DNA from: Lepidostoma basale
Lineage: Eukaryota > Arthropoda > Insecta > Trichoptera > Lepidostomatidae
Assembly: GCA_022606425.2 (NCBI GenBank)
Contig: JAHDVF020000053.1
Coordinates: 1,178,001-1,242,000, forward strand
Direction: 5' to 3'
Length of the DNA stretch: 64,000 bases
A program made the position numbers and the translations under genes. How positions within the stretch are numbered: the stretch's first letter is position 1; each line of letters begins with the position of its first letter. Below the pieces are notes generated by a model. The model saw nothing but the letters and a program-made list of their open reading frames with translations. It had not been told where the DNA came from and searched no databases. This document shows positions 31,695 through 42,360 of this stretch, piece after piece.

Positions 31695-32725
31695 TGATAT
31701 TTTATAATAATATGGAAGAGACAAACTGTCAGAGGAATATCGCTTACTCTACAACAACATACTTAATTCATCACGAATCACAGAAAAATTAACAACTAGT
31801 ATCACCTTACCAATATTCAAGAAGGAAGAAAAGTCTGAATGAGAAAACTATAGGGAAATATCCCTTCTATGCTCAACCGTGAAGCTCTTTGCGAATATCT
31901 TAAAAACTAAATTAGAGAACGTTATCGTCAACAGAGAAGAGCAACAGAGATTTCTAAAAAATATGTCTACAACTGATCCCATCTTTGTTGTAGGATAGAT
32001 AAAAGAGAAAACGATCAAGTACAATAAGCTAGACTTTATATGTTCCGTAAATCTGACTAGGGCATTCGATCGGGTGAGACTTAAAAATGTGATGGATGTT
32101 TTGTTGGGAATAAATTCAGCTCACAATTCGTAAATAGCATACGAGAACTACACAAACACTTAAATAAGAGTTCACGGAGAACTGCCCAAATCCAAAAAAA
32201 TTGCAACTGGCATAAAACAAGGAGACAGTTTGAGTCCATTTCTTTTCAACCTCACTATGGACGAAATAAAAGGAGATGTCACATAATTTGGATTGGGATA
32301 CTACATAGAGAAGGCTGTACTGATCGTCATATGCTACGCGGTAGATGCTGCATTGATAGCAGAGTCGGAAGACAAACTACAAAGACTGTTGAATAAATTC
32401 CAGATATCGGCCGCCAACATCAATATGATTATCTCAGTTAAGAACACAAACTGTGACGTTCTAAAAAGAACCCTTAGGATTTATAATATTCATAAAGTAT
32501 AGAATGCTGGAACAGGTTACTAAATTTAGTTATCTGGGAGTGGATCTGCTCAGTTAGAATAACTTGTCAGCGAAATAATTGGACAAGTTAACAAAGCTTC
32601 GGTGATATCAGGTTGTGTCAAAGAGATTGTATGGACAAAAAACTGTATGAGAATTGACAGTAAGGTCGAAATATAAAAAAACCTACGTATGGCCAGTTAC
32701 AATAATAAGTTTGGAGAATCATATA
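31695..32725 (+). pseudogene. LINE reverse transcriptase, GAA-group, decayed
   Basis: Successive frames give finger text NYREISLLCSTVKLFANIL, motif A (DFICSVNLTRAFDRVRLKNV), motif B (GIKQGDSLSPFLFNLTMDEI) and motif C region YAVDAALIAESEDKLQRLL. Its YADD-type catalytic centre has become AVDA. Beyond it, RIDSKVEI-type text (32660) links this copy to the C-terminus family at 44780. Stops and small deletions are frequent. Confidence 0.85.
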
Positions 32726-32774
32726 ATAAAAATACATAAAGATTTCGGTTTAAGAGAACTTTTTTGCCTTTTTT

Positions 32775-32834
32775 TTAACTAATTGCCAGTTTTTCAAGCC
32801 GGGCTTCTGGGCTTCTATGGGAGTACCGCCACTG
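32775..32834 (-). mobile_element. hAT-1, truncated left end
   Basis: On the minus strand this begins CAGTGGCGGTACTCCCATAG, then AAGCCCGGCTTGAAAAAC, the same as the 5' ends at 8037 and 34696. It is cut after about 60 bp and abuts the RTE fragment. Confidence 0.8.
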
Positions 32835-33567
32835 GTCCATATATAGATTAAACAATCATGGAGACATTACACACCCCTGTTTGACACCTTTATTGATATC
32901 AAACCAGGCTGTAAGATCCCCATTTACTCTGACACTAGCAGTGCTTTCCGTGTACAGTGATGTAATTGCCGTGATCAGTTTTGTGCTTATTCCATATTCC
33001 GACAATATTTCCCACAGTTTACCTCTATCTACGCGATCATGTGCTTTTTGCAAATCGACAAACGCACAGAAGAGTTTACGGTTTTCGGCCAGAAACTTCT
33101 CTGTCCCTGTACGAAGTGCAAACATTTGATCCATACATCCTCTGCCATTCATAATGGCGCCTTGCACATTCCAAACTCTATCGCTCGTCGTCTTTCTTAC
33201 TCTTTCTATTAAAATTCTGCCATAGATTTTACCAATAACACTCAAAATACTAATAGCTCTGTAGTTTCCACATTCCATATGGGATCCTTTTCCTTTGTAC
33301 AGAGGCAAGATAACTGCTCTCCTCCAGTCGAGTGAAGTATATCCTTCCTCCAAGCATTGGTTGAACAGTTTACATATCCATGCGGAAACTACTTCGCCGC
33401 CGTTTTTGATAAATTCTATATCGATGCAGTCATACCCTACAGCTTTTCCACTTTTCATTGCTTTCACAGATCTTTAATCTCATTCATACTTATTTTTTCT
33501 GTATTGTCATTTATACCAATCGCGCTTACACAAGTTCTAATGCTTTCATCAACACTTCGCACGTTGA
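32835..33567 (-). pseudogene. RTE-like LINE reverse transcriptase
   Basis: 203 open codons (33467-32856). Fingers are GKAVGYDCIDIEFIKNGGE and DWRRAVILPLYKGKGSHMEC then GNYRAISILSVIGKIYGRIL. Motif A is FVDLQKAHDRVDRGKLWEIL, with the usual F of AFD changed to H. Motif B is GVKQGCVMSP, followed by a stop inside PWLFNLYMD. Upstream codons RTCVSAIGINDNTEKISMNE continue to 33567. This is the RT partner of the C-terminal copies at 17456 and 42936. It is cut on the left by a hAT end and on the right by a TIR element. Confidence 0.88.
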
Positions 33568-34098
33568 AAACAAAAGTGATACTATACAAAAATCTCAATT
33601 TTTCAGTACGGTCATATAAAGTTTTTGTGAGGTCAATAACTTGACTGTGAGTAGAAATATATCTAATGTTGTTTTAATTGTATCTCAATAGAGACGAAGA
33701 CGCAAACTGGAAACTGGACATGGATGATCAAGGTGTTTACAGGACTTATGACCTGTCATTGGTTGGGTTAAGCGCACGCTTTATGTAATTACAACATTCC
33801 CCATTCCACTTTGTTATTTTGATCATGCATGACAAATTACTTTGAGAAATTCTATTGAGATACAATTGAATTTTGAATTAACCACCCTTTGGTGAAAATC
33901 CAGGATTTCGTATACAGGTATAAAAGTATACATTCACAAATATTTGTTCTTCTAATGTTGTTGTTTTATATATTAGTTTAGATATTATTCTATCAGAATC
34001 TAGTTGATTTTAATAAGGTTAATAAGCTGGTAAAACTTTAAACGACCGTACTGAAAAATTGAGATGTTTGTATAGTGTCACTTTTGTTTTCAACGTTC
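33563..34098. mobile_element. TIR DNA element with nested MITE-A
   Basis: Inverted ends of about 55 bp: GTTGAAAACAAAAGTGATAC, CTCAATTTTTCAGTACGGTC on the left and their complement at 34040-34096. It interrupts the RTE copy on its left. The MITE-A at 33674 lies inside. No transposase or clear target duplication was found. Confidence 0.75.
33674..33869. mobile_element. MITE-A, nested copy
   Basis: Left terminus AATTGTATCTCAATAGAGAC; the right terminus TCTATTGAGATACAATT is shorter. It contains GGACTTATGACCTGTCATTG. The flank after 33870 is shared with 2854-2935. Confidence 0.8.
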
Positions 34099-34687
34099 GA
34101 CTTGTATCACCACCATACATAACTATCTGAAAACGCGAATTTAAAAACTTGAAGTTGAAATGAATGAACAATACTTATTTATAACGTTTCAAACTTACTT
34201 TGATCATGAGATCGACCTTTTGTTCCACTTTGTACACATAATGTTACCTTCTCAAATTCCGTTTACCAGAATATGAGTAACATATATGTATGTTCATTGC
34301 AATAAATAAGCATCGAATACCTTTTTCAATGTTGGATAACTAGTATGATACATTGCAAACTAATAATAGAATAATGAGAAATCCGGTCGTTGCGAAATAT
34401 CAATTTATATTATTCATATCTATTACTCCTGAATTTTACTTCCCACTTTCGGTAAATTGGAAAGAGGGATGGGGGAGGGAAGAGGCTTATCTCAAAGTGT
34501 TCCAAACACGCACGCTGAAGGGAATAAAAGTAATCTATTAGTTACCACACAATAAAAGATTTAGCATAAATTCGATGACTCGCAACTTTTGCAGGAGTAT
34601 CAAACGGAGATAAGGTACTATGGACATGTTTATATACAAAAAAAAACGTATTATATTTAGAAAGGTCGGATAGTGCAGAAGTATTAT
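34099..34687. other. Unassigned AT-rich spacer
   Basis: No gene recognised. Confidence 0.5.
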
Positions 34688-34695
34688 GGAGGCTT

Positions 34696-35537
34696 CAGTG
34701 GCGGTACTTCCATACAAGCCGAAAAACTGGGCTTGCTTTAGAAAATCTATTATAAAACGTTTGAATAAAATAAATAACATTTTGAATTTAGCGCGAGTAA
34801 GCGATTGAATTCGTTGCAAATGACTCCGCTGACATGCGCAGAAATGACCTAGATATATGTTTTGTTCCACTCATACGTCCCGTATTTTATTTCACTTATA
34901 CGTACCCTAGGTGAGATGCCCGTGAATTCGCCTACGTCCACATGTTTTGTTTCATGTTCTCGATGGGCTTCATATAGGGCTTGCAAAATGTAAAAGAGTC
35001 TCTGTCGCACTTACGTATTTTTGGCTTGTAATCATATAGCTAGGTGCATATATACCAGAGGATATCTACAATTTTTTATATTAATTTGAAACCGGGCTTT
35101 ATTACTCTGAAGTATGTTACTATTCGATGTGTCACGAACTTGTTATCTGTCATTTACGTTATGTGCAGAAATGTTATGAAAATAAAGATTATATAATTTC
35201 TTTACTATCATTTATTTACAATTCGTGTTTCGGTGTTAACAAATTTATTATTATTGTCTATTTACAGATTATTTCTTATTCATAATAGTTCTATTTGTAT
35301 TTGAACATACATTATTATATTATGCAAGATGAGTTTGATGACCCAAAAATATTATTTTGCTGTATAGATTTATAATGCGCCTAAAATGGGATTTAAAATC
35401 AAATAATTCACGAAATTTATTTAGAAATACAAACTCTTTTAATCCGGAAAAATACATTATCCTGACCATCTAATAATATTTTAACACAAAAACTTCGGAT
35501 GGGCTTGCCTTACTAGTTGACCATAGGCACGCGACTG
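34696..35537 (+). mobile_element. hAT-1, non-autonomous, copy 2
   Basis: An 842-bp element colinear with 8037-8909, starting CAGTGGCGG and ending CGCGACTG (one change in the right terminus). Perfect 8-bp target duplication GGAGGCTT (34688-34695 and 35538-35545). It has no coding capacity. Confidence 0.93.
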
Positions 35538-35545
35538 GGAGGCTT

Positions 35546-35950
35546 ATGTGCGATTGGTTTGAATTAGAGACGCAAAATACTAGTTGTATCTACAAATGTG
35601 TAGTCCCAAGCAGGCTTCATGAAGGTGCCGATATTCAATTATTCAGAGTTCATAAGAATATTTGGCAAACGTATACTCGAAAGAGTACAATTTCCTTGAA
35701 CTGAGTAGGAAAAGCATTACACTAACACATTTCTTAAAGTGATTCGGATCCCTATTTAGAGCTGCTTTGTTTTGGAACAAATACGTTTAATTGCTTTTCA
35801 TGGGATCGTCAATATTGATTATGCTACACTGCTCCATGTTGAACCATTCTATATTTCGTGATACCGGTAAGGAACGCAATTTCTCTAAGATTAAGTGTTT
35901 ACCCCTATTGTGGGGCGAAATACATTTGCAGTTCAAAAAAATGCTCACAC
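35546..35950. other. Unassigned spacer
   Basis: Overlapping ORFs occur on both strands near 35790-36060, but the coding signal begins only near 35950 on the plus strand. Confidence 0.5.
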
Positions 35951-35954
35951 ACCG

Positions 35955-36545
35955 AGTCTTACTACATTTGCAGGTTACATATAAATGTATTGACCCTCGT
36001 AAATTCTTTTGTAGTGTCACTTTTAGATGGCAACGAAATGTACGCTGGATTGCCAAATAATCAATTAAGCAGAATACAAAGCGTATTCAATGCTGCTGCC
36101 AGATTGATTATGGGGCAACAAAAATACTGTCATATCACGCCGCTCTTGAAGGAACTTTACTGGCTTAAAAACCGAGAGCAAGTGAAATACAAATTCTGTT
36201 TGACAGTGTTTAAGGCTCGACACCAGAGAGCGCCAGAGTATATATCGGACTTCTGCGTGACACCCATGCCAACGGAAAGGCGACGTTCACTCCGCTCAAT
36301 AGAAACAAGTGCAAACAACATAACAATTCCAGTCAGAGCAAATAAAGCAAGTTTCTATGATCGTACTTTCAGCGATGCGGGTCCGTTGGCGTGGAATAGC
36401 CTCCATGTTAGTATTAAGTATGAGTATAGTGACGTTAAATTTAAGAAGCTTCTTAAGACTGCACTGTTCGGTCAGTCATTTCCTATTGCGCCCTTGGAGT
36501 AATTGATTTTACAAAACGGCGCACTTAAAATATCAACAAAATAAA
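35955..36545 (+). pseudogene. L2/CR1-like LINE, C-terminal region
   Basis: The open frame to 36502 covers the RT thumb and C-terminus: YAGLPNNQLSRIQSVFNAAA, RLIMGQQKYCHITPLLKELY, then KYKFCLTVFKARHQRAPEYI, RRRSLRSIE and YDRTFSDAGPLAWNSLH, ending QSFPIAPLE. The conserved LPxxxLxRIQxVxNAAARL and AGPLAWNSLP patterns are those of L2/CR1-type LINEs. The catalytic palm is absent. The same 3' end recurs at 48885-49050. Confidence 0.85.
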
Positions 36546-36790
36546 AATAATTTTAATAATTAATACTTATTATACGTAATATTTTGATGAAGTGAATCAA
36601 GCTGTGTGAACAACGAATGTACCCCAGCCACTGTTCAAAACTATTTTTTAGTTCGCAAATGTAATTAACTGCACAATAAGGGTGAAAGGTATAAGCTTTA
36701 ATTAGTAATGTACGTTTTAAGTTTTAATTACATGCGTAAACTTTAAAAGTATGATTTAAACTAAATAACGTGTGAAGTATTTTTTCCTTA
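36546..36790. other. Unassigned AT-rich spacer
   Basis: Nothing recognised. Confidence 0.5.
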
Positions 36791-36794
36791 AGCT

Positions 36795-36965
36795 TCATTT
36801 TTTTATACAACGGGTCGTCTGTGATAGGTAGCTTACTATCGTTATTATATTGTCACGTGAATTCTACACCACATTGTGATACTATTACTGCCATTGTCGA
36901 ATATCGAAACCGGGACCTTTGGTGTGACAGTCGTATCTCTTGCCACTCTGCCACTTTGACTAGTT
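36795..36965 (-). mobile_element. SINE-A, minus-strand copy
   Basis: The 3' end TTATACAACGGGTCGT (antisense) is at the left, then CACGTGAATTCTACACCA. The tRNA-like head is at the right, with decayed box B GGTTTCGATATTC and TGGCAGAGTGGCAAG as box A. Confidence 0.8.
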
Positions 36966-37322
36966 ATGAAAGCATCTTGCATTGAAAAGAAGTTCATAAG
37001 TACTGTGTTTGAAGCACAACAGAACTTCACAGACGTGTGAAAATCTTAAATGTGAAACTTCGATCGTTAACGCCACCAACTGCTATTCATGGTTCTTTGA
37101 GTAAACTTTTCGTTTAAACATCACTCTCAAAATCTAGACAGCGAAAACATTTTCCGAAAGCTTCAGAGAATGTGAAAATGTTTCAGACCATGTTATGTTT
37201 AATATTTTATTTTTGGGAATTAAATTGTTTATTGAGTGATAATTACGCTATATAATATAATTTTGTTTGAATCTCTTATCATTGTTTACTACTGATCTGT
37301 TGGTATAAATAAGGATTAATCC
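36966..37322. other. Unassigned AT-rich spacer
   Basis: No gene recognised. Confidence 0.5.
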
Positions 37323-37795
37323 TTCGTGTCATGTAAATTTTTCCGACTCCTCGCGTGGCCGACATTCAAAATTTGATTTATTTGATCTTGCCACGTTTTC
37401 CTATGTCTTCTTCTATTTCTAGTTCCATTTTTTTTTTAAAGACTAACATCAAGGATTTATATCAATGATATTAGAATTTATTTTACAATCTTCAATGTGA
37501 GCAGAAAATAGCTCATTATTATGAAGAAGGAACCTGGTCGTGTCCAGGCTTGAACCCATGCCCCCTGGATCAGGAGCCAAGCATTCTATCCCCTAGACCA
37601 CCACCCGGTTTTTACATTCTTAACATTCACATTTTTACCATTTTTTCTTCAATCATTATTTTCATATGTCTAAACTATCTTAAAGTTCCTTTCAATCTTT
37701 TGTTTATAACACTTTCATTCGCACTGCATTCATTTCTAATATCTATGGTACACAGATTTTCCACACATTCGTCTTGGAGATCAAACATTACAAAA
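37323..37795 (-). pseudogene. RTE-like LINE C-terminus split by SINE-B
   Basis: The left part (37323-37437) is antisense to the RGRPRKTWHDQI region: CCACGTTTTCCTATGTCTTC. The right part (37615-37795) continues into the antisense of VMNKIMKGS through MRSLRR. Lacks the LINE terminus. Confidence 0.75.
37438..37612 (-). mobile_element. SINE-B (tRNA-like head), nested in RTE
   Basis: The minus strand begins GGTGGTGGTCTAGGGGATAG (box A match), then the box-B-like GGGTTCAAGCC and a body with CTCACATTGAAGATTG. The same 170-bp unit is at 52265-52442, and a shorter piece at 52965-53035. Confidence 0.8.
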
Positions 37796-38317
37796 CAATG
37801 CAGGTTTAATTCATATTCATAAAGTGCATCTAAGACTCAGAATGCATTTGTAGTAAATTCATAGTGAATGTACAAAATGATACTTTTTGATAGTATTATA
37901 TTATAATTAATAATTCTGTAAATTATTGAATTAAAAAAAGAATGCCATAATTAAATAAATATTTATACATAGATATTTCCAATGAATTACGCATAGATGT
38001 TATTTAAATCTCGTAAATATATAAATTGTAAGGTAGGGAGACCATTTTACTATAAGTATATTAACTTGTTATTACAATTTTTATTCGTACCATATATTTC
38101 CAGATATTAATCAAAATCAACTTCCGGTATAATTTGGCCACTTTTCGTATTTCAAGAGCACACAAATTGCAAGGAAATTGCCCAAAACATAAGAAATATG
38201 TCATATAGAAGGGCGGAAGTACTCAATTTTTCCTCGAAAATGAAACGAATTTTTGGGAGATATTAATAGAACTCATGTATTTTTATTAACCATCAGAATA
38301 CGTTCTTACTTCATAAA
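37796..38317. other. Unassigned AT-rich spacer
   Basis: No gene recognised. Confidence 0.5.
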
Positions 38318-38585
38318 AACTAACTAACTAACCATCACGCCGTCTACCGGAGGGGTAGGCGGAAAGAATGAACCACCACATTGTTTTGTCCTAAAATACA
38401 TCTCTCGCTTCCTCATCAACTTCGTGTCATGCACGCACGTCGATTTCTCCGACTCCTTATATGATCCAAAATTAATAATTGATTGATTTGATCGTGCCAC
38501 GTTTACCTTGGCCTACCTCTGTTTAGCTCCGTTCACGTCGTTTACATATGCTTTCTTGGCCATTCTGTCTTTACTAACCCGAAGA
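38318..38585 (-). pseudogene. RTE-like LINE, 3' fragment
   Basis: AACTAACTAACTAACCATCA at the left is the antisense tail. The minus strand then gives the Cys/Arg and RGRPR regions in broken frames up to GTCTTTACT. Confidence 0.8.
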
Positions 38586-38822
38586 TTTTCTTATAAAAAG
38601 GAGAAGATGCTGAAACGAGCATTACTCCAGTATACCATAAAATATGATCCCAAATATACCCCGAGATAGTCTACCGGAGGGTTCCCGACCACGAGACCGA
38701 CCACCGAAAATATGGCGAAATTGTTGGCAGTCCACATCCCAGGTGGACGAAGATGCAACCAACGACGGGTCATCAGACCAGAATAGAACAGAAGAAGAAT
38801 AAGACGTTTTTCATGCCCCTCA
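38586..38822 (+). mobile_element. LINE 3' end with GAA tail
   Basis: Plus-strand text RPRPPKIWRNCWQSTSQVDE, then the tail AACAGAAGAAGAATAAG. Related to the GRPPKRW-type ends at 45180 and 59200. Confidence 0.6.
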
Positions 38823-39358
38823 ATTTTAGATAGATATTATCCAGTTGTAACGAATTCTAAGGGACCAAAAGTATCCATCTAATAAATAAGTATATGAGTA
38901 TTAATGGACAGGGGGCAGTGGCGTGCTTGAAGTACATTAGGTATACAAATATTTCTGGTTCATTAGAGCTGCATAGAAATATGCCTGAATTTCATTTCTC
39001 GCAATATCAATGGCATTCTCAGTAGAAACCTTACAGCCTGAAGCCAAAAGTAAATATCAAATATTTTCTTTCTGAGATCTATAAAATTCGTTATACTAAT
39101 ATTTCTATTTATTATTTTGGTATCATGTTTCAATCGTTTGTTATGAAAACTCGTCCGGCTTCGTCAGAAAACTTGTTATTCTGTAAATTTTGTTACTTGT
39201 ACATTACAAGATTTTATCTGTATTAAAATTCTACTTGCCGGCATTCATCAAATAATTTGATTAAGTTTTTGATTAGTGAGTTACCCTGTTTCTACTTAAT
39301 AATATTCACTGTTGCCTTAGCAATGGAGTTTATATCCCTTGACCAAAGTGCCTAGGTT
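38823..39358. other. Unassigned spacer
   Basis: CAGTGGCGTGCTTGAAGTAC at 38934 looks like an isolated hAT end, but no partner end or duplication was found. The rest is AT-rich. Confidence 0.4.
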
Positions 39359-39359
39359 G

Positions 39360-39760
39360 CGTGCAAATTGTTTTGTTGAAGATTGGGCCGACCTGGCCGG
39401 TTCAGATGTGTAGTATGGCTACTGAAAAATATCATAATGCACCATGTTGCAACGACACCAGCAAGTCCAACTCTCTAGCGACTTTGAGTGGTCTCTCAGG
39501 CCCCGTGAACCCCGGGCAGTGTGACCACTGTCATAGCAGATAGAGAAAGAGCGAGTGGTAAGTTTCCAGCGCCATATAACTAGAAACTCCCAGCTAAGGG
39601 AAGGTAACCTCGACAGAAAATCTTCCAGAGAAGGTAAGGTACTCTGGGGAAACTCCCCAGGACATCACTACGAACCGTCTGATATAAGACAGAGAGGCCT
39701 ACGCCAGGGTGACAGCTGACGCCGGGGGGGACCTGACATGGCCTTCCAAAAAGAATCAAA
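39360..39760 (+). mobile_element. SINE-like element, GAA-LINE partner, second copy
   Basis: Shares with the minus-strand element at 592-1075 the segments CCCCGTGAACCCCGGGCAGT, CATAGCAGATAGAGA, CCAGCTAAGGGAAGGT and the GGGGGGACCTGACA end. The WLRNIRE segment is replaced by unrelated sequence (CATCACTACGAACCGTC). The tail is CAAAT repeats at 39753-39783 followed by a GAAGAAG run. Confidence 0.65.
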
Positions 39761-39789
39761 TCAGTTCAAATCAAATCAAATCAAAGAAG

Positions 39790-40016
39790 AAGATATACAT
39801 AGGACAACGGATGACCGGTGAACCAGACGCGCCCTGGAGTGGCGACCGAGAATCGGCCATATAAATCCTGGTAGACCACAAGCAAGATGGTTTGATGATA
39901 TCAAGAATGTGGCATGAGATCAATAGCATAGACCGGCGAAGGATAGAGAGTTATGAAAGTCGGAAAGGGGGGCCTATTTCCAACACTGTACGACTGAAGG
40001 CTAATGATGATGATAT
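39790..40016 (+). pseudogene. RTE-type LINE 3' end with (GAT)n tail
   Basis: The frame gives GRPQARWFDDIK, then WHEINSIDRRR and the ending with CACTGTACGACTGAAGGCTA, then ATGATGATG. This is the common insect RTE C-terminal pattern (GRPxxRWxDDI). Only about 70 codons remain. Confidence 0.7.
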
Positions 40017-40029
40017 ATCTCTAACTTGA

Positions 40030-40232
40030 TTGATACAAATGAAAACGTATTTTTTATAGAAATTTATTACAGTTTATGGCAACGGCATGTTAAGCCTTGC
40101 TGAGGCATTATCAAACACATGATATTACATTATCAAGGTGAACATGTCATTTCCATAAAATATAAATAAACTTCTAAAAAAAATATTTCATTTGGAAGGA
40201 ATTATTTAATATAGAGTTTTATGACATTGTTC
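40030..40232. repeat. Foldback repeat, hairpin family 1, degraded
   Basis: Arms contain GCCTTGCTGAGGCATTATC and CATTATCAAGGTGAACATGT; the inner arm has lost the stem-loop. The outer sequence AAATGAAAACGT is shared with the family. Confidence 0.6.
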
Positions 40233-40304
40233 AAGAAAAAATAAATATACGACTAGCTTCATCGGATAAAGTCAGGGAGTTTTCAGAAAATGTACTATAT
40301 TATA

Positions 40305-40680
40305 AGTGAACATAATAAATGCCGTAGAAATAAGATCGCCAAAAGATAATAATATATGACATAATACTAAAAGAAGAAATAAGAAAGGAATGATTGTCAC
40401 TTAGATGCTGATGCTTTGTACGTATGAAAGAAATGTTAAAAATATATAATATATTTATATTGAGAATAGAAAAAGGAGATAAGAATGGCCTTTTAATCGT
40501 ATTATTTAATCGTTATTTAATCAAAAAGCGGCCAAGCTCACTGTCGGAAAAATCGACGAGCAGGTGTGTCAAGATGTATAAATTCAAAGAAACGGCGAGA
40601 GTTTTGTTAGAATAGTAGTGTTCTCTTCTTTTTTTTGCTTCATCTCTAGGGGAACGGGGAACGGCGTGACGGTTAGTTAT
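40305..40680 (+). pseudogene. RTE-like LINE, strongly decayed 3' part
   Basis: NAVEIRS near 40313 corresponds to NAVEMRS of the reference copy, and the end reads GGGGAACGGCGTGACGGTTA. Most of the C-terminal sequence in between has been lost or scrambled. Confidence 0.6.
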
Positions 40681-40821
40681 TTAATATTATTTATGTTGTA
40701 TCTATTGAAAATAAATACGTAACATTTTCCAATAATTATTGTTTTTTTAACAATGATGTAAAACTCAATGTTAAATAATCAATAAAAATAAAAACGTCCG
40801 TTTTATTTTTACAAGTTTCAT

Positions 40822-41068
40822 TATAAAACAGACGTTTTCATTCGTTAATTATTTACCATTAATGTTTTTTTTTTAATGTTAATACGTTATAATATAAGCG
40901 GAGACTAGAGGCTTTTGAGATGTGGTCCTATAGAAGACTATTTACCTATATAAAACAGACGTTTTCATTTATTAATTATTTACCATTAATGATTTTATTT
41001 AATGTTAATACGTTATAATATAAGCGGAGACTAGAGGCTTTTGAGATGTGGTCCTATAGAAGACTATT
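40822..41068. repeat. Direct tandem duplication, 127-bp spacing
   Basis: TATAAAACAGACGTTTTCAT through GATGTGGTCCTATAGAAGAC occurs at 40822-40942 and 40949-41068. It spans the junction between a hairpin-family arm and the start of the LINE remnant, so it arose after that insertion. Confidence 0.9.
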
Positions 41069-41392
41069 AGGAATTTCCTGGAGACACCACATCACGAATG
41101 AGGAAGTTCTTCAAGGAATTGAAGGAGGAAGGCACCTGCTCAGGACCTTGTCCGAAAGGCGTGCAAGATGGATTGGCCATGTTATACGTCAAGAAGGTCT
41201 CTTGCATGCCATAATGGAGGGTATGACCGAGAGGACAAACTTTAAGGGACGCCCACGCCGAGAGTACCTGGAGGACCTGTTGGTGGACGTGCGCTACTCA
41301 TCATATGCAGATTTCAAAAGAGCCGCACAAGACAGGAAAGAATGGAAGAGAAGAATAGAAGAAATTGCTGCAAACCAATCCCAGGATTGAAA
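41020..41392 (+). pseudogene. LINE C-terminal ORF
   Basis: 114 open codons to a TGA at 41388: MWSYRRLLGISWRHHITNEE, LQGIEGGRHLLRTLSERRAR, WIGHVIRQEGLLHAIMEG, then GRPRREYLEDLLVDVRYSSY and the charged end. This is the post-RT region of the same broad LINE group as 6120-6630 (FEMWxYRRxLxxS). No catalytic domain is present; the first codons are duplicated upstream. Confidence 0.85.
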
Positions 41393-41928
41393 CTTTCTAA
41401 CTAACGTCATATAAGATACTCCTACATAAGATACAGCTTACGTACTTTTGGGGTCATATTATTAAAATACGTATTACCTAATATTTTTCATCTAAATTAC
41501 TGCATCACCCAAATTTCTTCTGATTCCATTTATAATTGTGAGCGAGAACGATTATAAGTAATTCTAAATGTCAAAGCCATTAACATAAGAAGGAAATATG
41601 TTTTCAGGCAGCTTAAAGACAGAGAGCTTTCTGGTAGAATTTGTGCTTTAAGGAGATCAAATTAATATCGTTTAATGCTTACTTTAAAATGAATGTAGGT
41701 ATTTATCAATGAAGCAGACATTTACCCAGATTTCGCTGATGAAAAACGAAAACATACATAATTATCTAAAGAAAGGGCATATTTACATTACCATTATTAA
41801 AAATAAGTCATATGGTATCGTTAGAAGAAAGTGTACTTAAAAAGTAAATAATAATATCATGAAAATAAATTCAATATAAGTTTTTAGACCAAAAAAAAAT
41901 TAACAAAATATTTTGTTAAATATTTAAA
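41393..41928. other. Unassigned AT-rich spacer within the GPCR gene region
   Basis: No exon or repeat recognised. CTGATGAAAAACGAAAAC at 41739 has a hammerhead-like order but no stem II. Confidence 0.5.
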
Positions 41929-41929
41929 T

Positions 41930-42112
41930 TTGAAATAATATTATTACAGGTGTTCCAAAAACTGTTGTTTGTAACACCCGATGTTTGCCAACATACGTTG
42001 GCGAAACAGCTATCACGATAAACTCTAAATAAACTCTAATAACGGTGTTTTCAAATTTAAACATTTAATAATCTGTCATAATATTTCGGCCAAAACAATA
42101 TAAAACATTTTG
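41930..42112 (+). mobile_element. Penelope-like LTR remnant in receptor intron
   Basis: Plus-strand LTR text with a degenerate hammerhead (41971-42018) and TTTCGGCCAAAACAAT near 42087, also seen at 28111. It lies 45 bp downstream of the receptor exon donor, on the opposite strand. Confidence 0.7.
41971..42018 (+). ncRNA. Hammerhead motif H4, core degenerate
   Basis: Stem II is perfect (GCCAAC, loop ATAC, GTTGGC) and is followed by GAAACAGCTATC. The core strand reads CCGATGT in place of CTGATGA, so cleavage is unlikely. The stem differs in sequence from those at 45941 and 27233 but keeps pairing. Confidence 0.55.
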
Positions 42113-42157
42113 TGCGTTGTTTAGAGATGTTTCTTGCAAAATAAGATGCGCACTTAC

Positions 42158-42360
42158 CTGGAATGGTATGGCAAAGAGCCCGATGACGATGTCAGCCAGG
42201 GCTAAGTTGGCGATAAAGCAGTTGGTGACATTCTGCATGCGGCGAGAGGTGGCCACTATCCACATGACCAGAGCATTGCCTACTACTGCCAGTACTGATA
42301 TCGTCCCGTAAAAGATCGACAACAGCACCACTAGGAACATCGGCACATCGTACAATGAGT
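42158..42360 (-). CDS. Leucokinin-receptor-like GPCR, exon with TM1-TM2
   Basis: Minus-strand exon of 203 nt. It is bounded by an acceptor (TTTTTCAG at 42368-42361) and a donor GTAAGTGC starting at 42157. The reading is S-L-Y-D-V-P, then MFLVVLLSIFYGTISVLAVV with GNALVMWIV (TM1, conserved Asn 1.50). The loop ATSRRMQNVTNCF follows, and then TM2 IANLALADIVIGLFAIPF with Asp 2.50. The LALADIVIGLFAIPFQ stretch is typical of insect leucokinin receptors; RYamide and tachykinin receptors, as I recall them, fit less well. The 5' boundary is phase 1 and the 3' boundary phase 0, where the next exon should supply ECL1 and TM3. No stop or frameshift. I did not find the next exon in the window. Confidence 0.85.

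Noticed and set aside
37545..37610. Possible tRNA gene on the minus strand
   Set aside because: Box A and box B are present, but the acceptor stem does not pair and the unit recurs with a constant non-tRNA body; it is a SINE head.
38934..38960. hAT-like terminus CAGTGGCGTGCTTG
   Set aside because: No second end or 8-bp duplication nearby, and similar text occurs by chance in the YVQQW-type RTE end.
41735..41765. CTGATGA followed by GAAAAC
   Set aside because: Only five A/C bases separate them, so no stem II can form.
42158..42360. RYamide or tachykinin receptor identity
   Set aside because: As remembered, those families differ in the TM2 stretch; LALADIVIGLFAIPFQ fits leucokinin receptors better. 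A database search would settle it.
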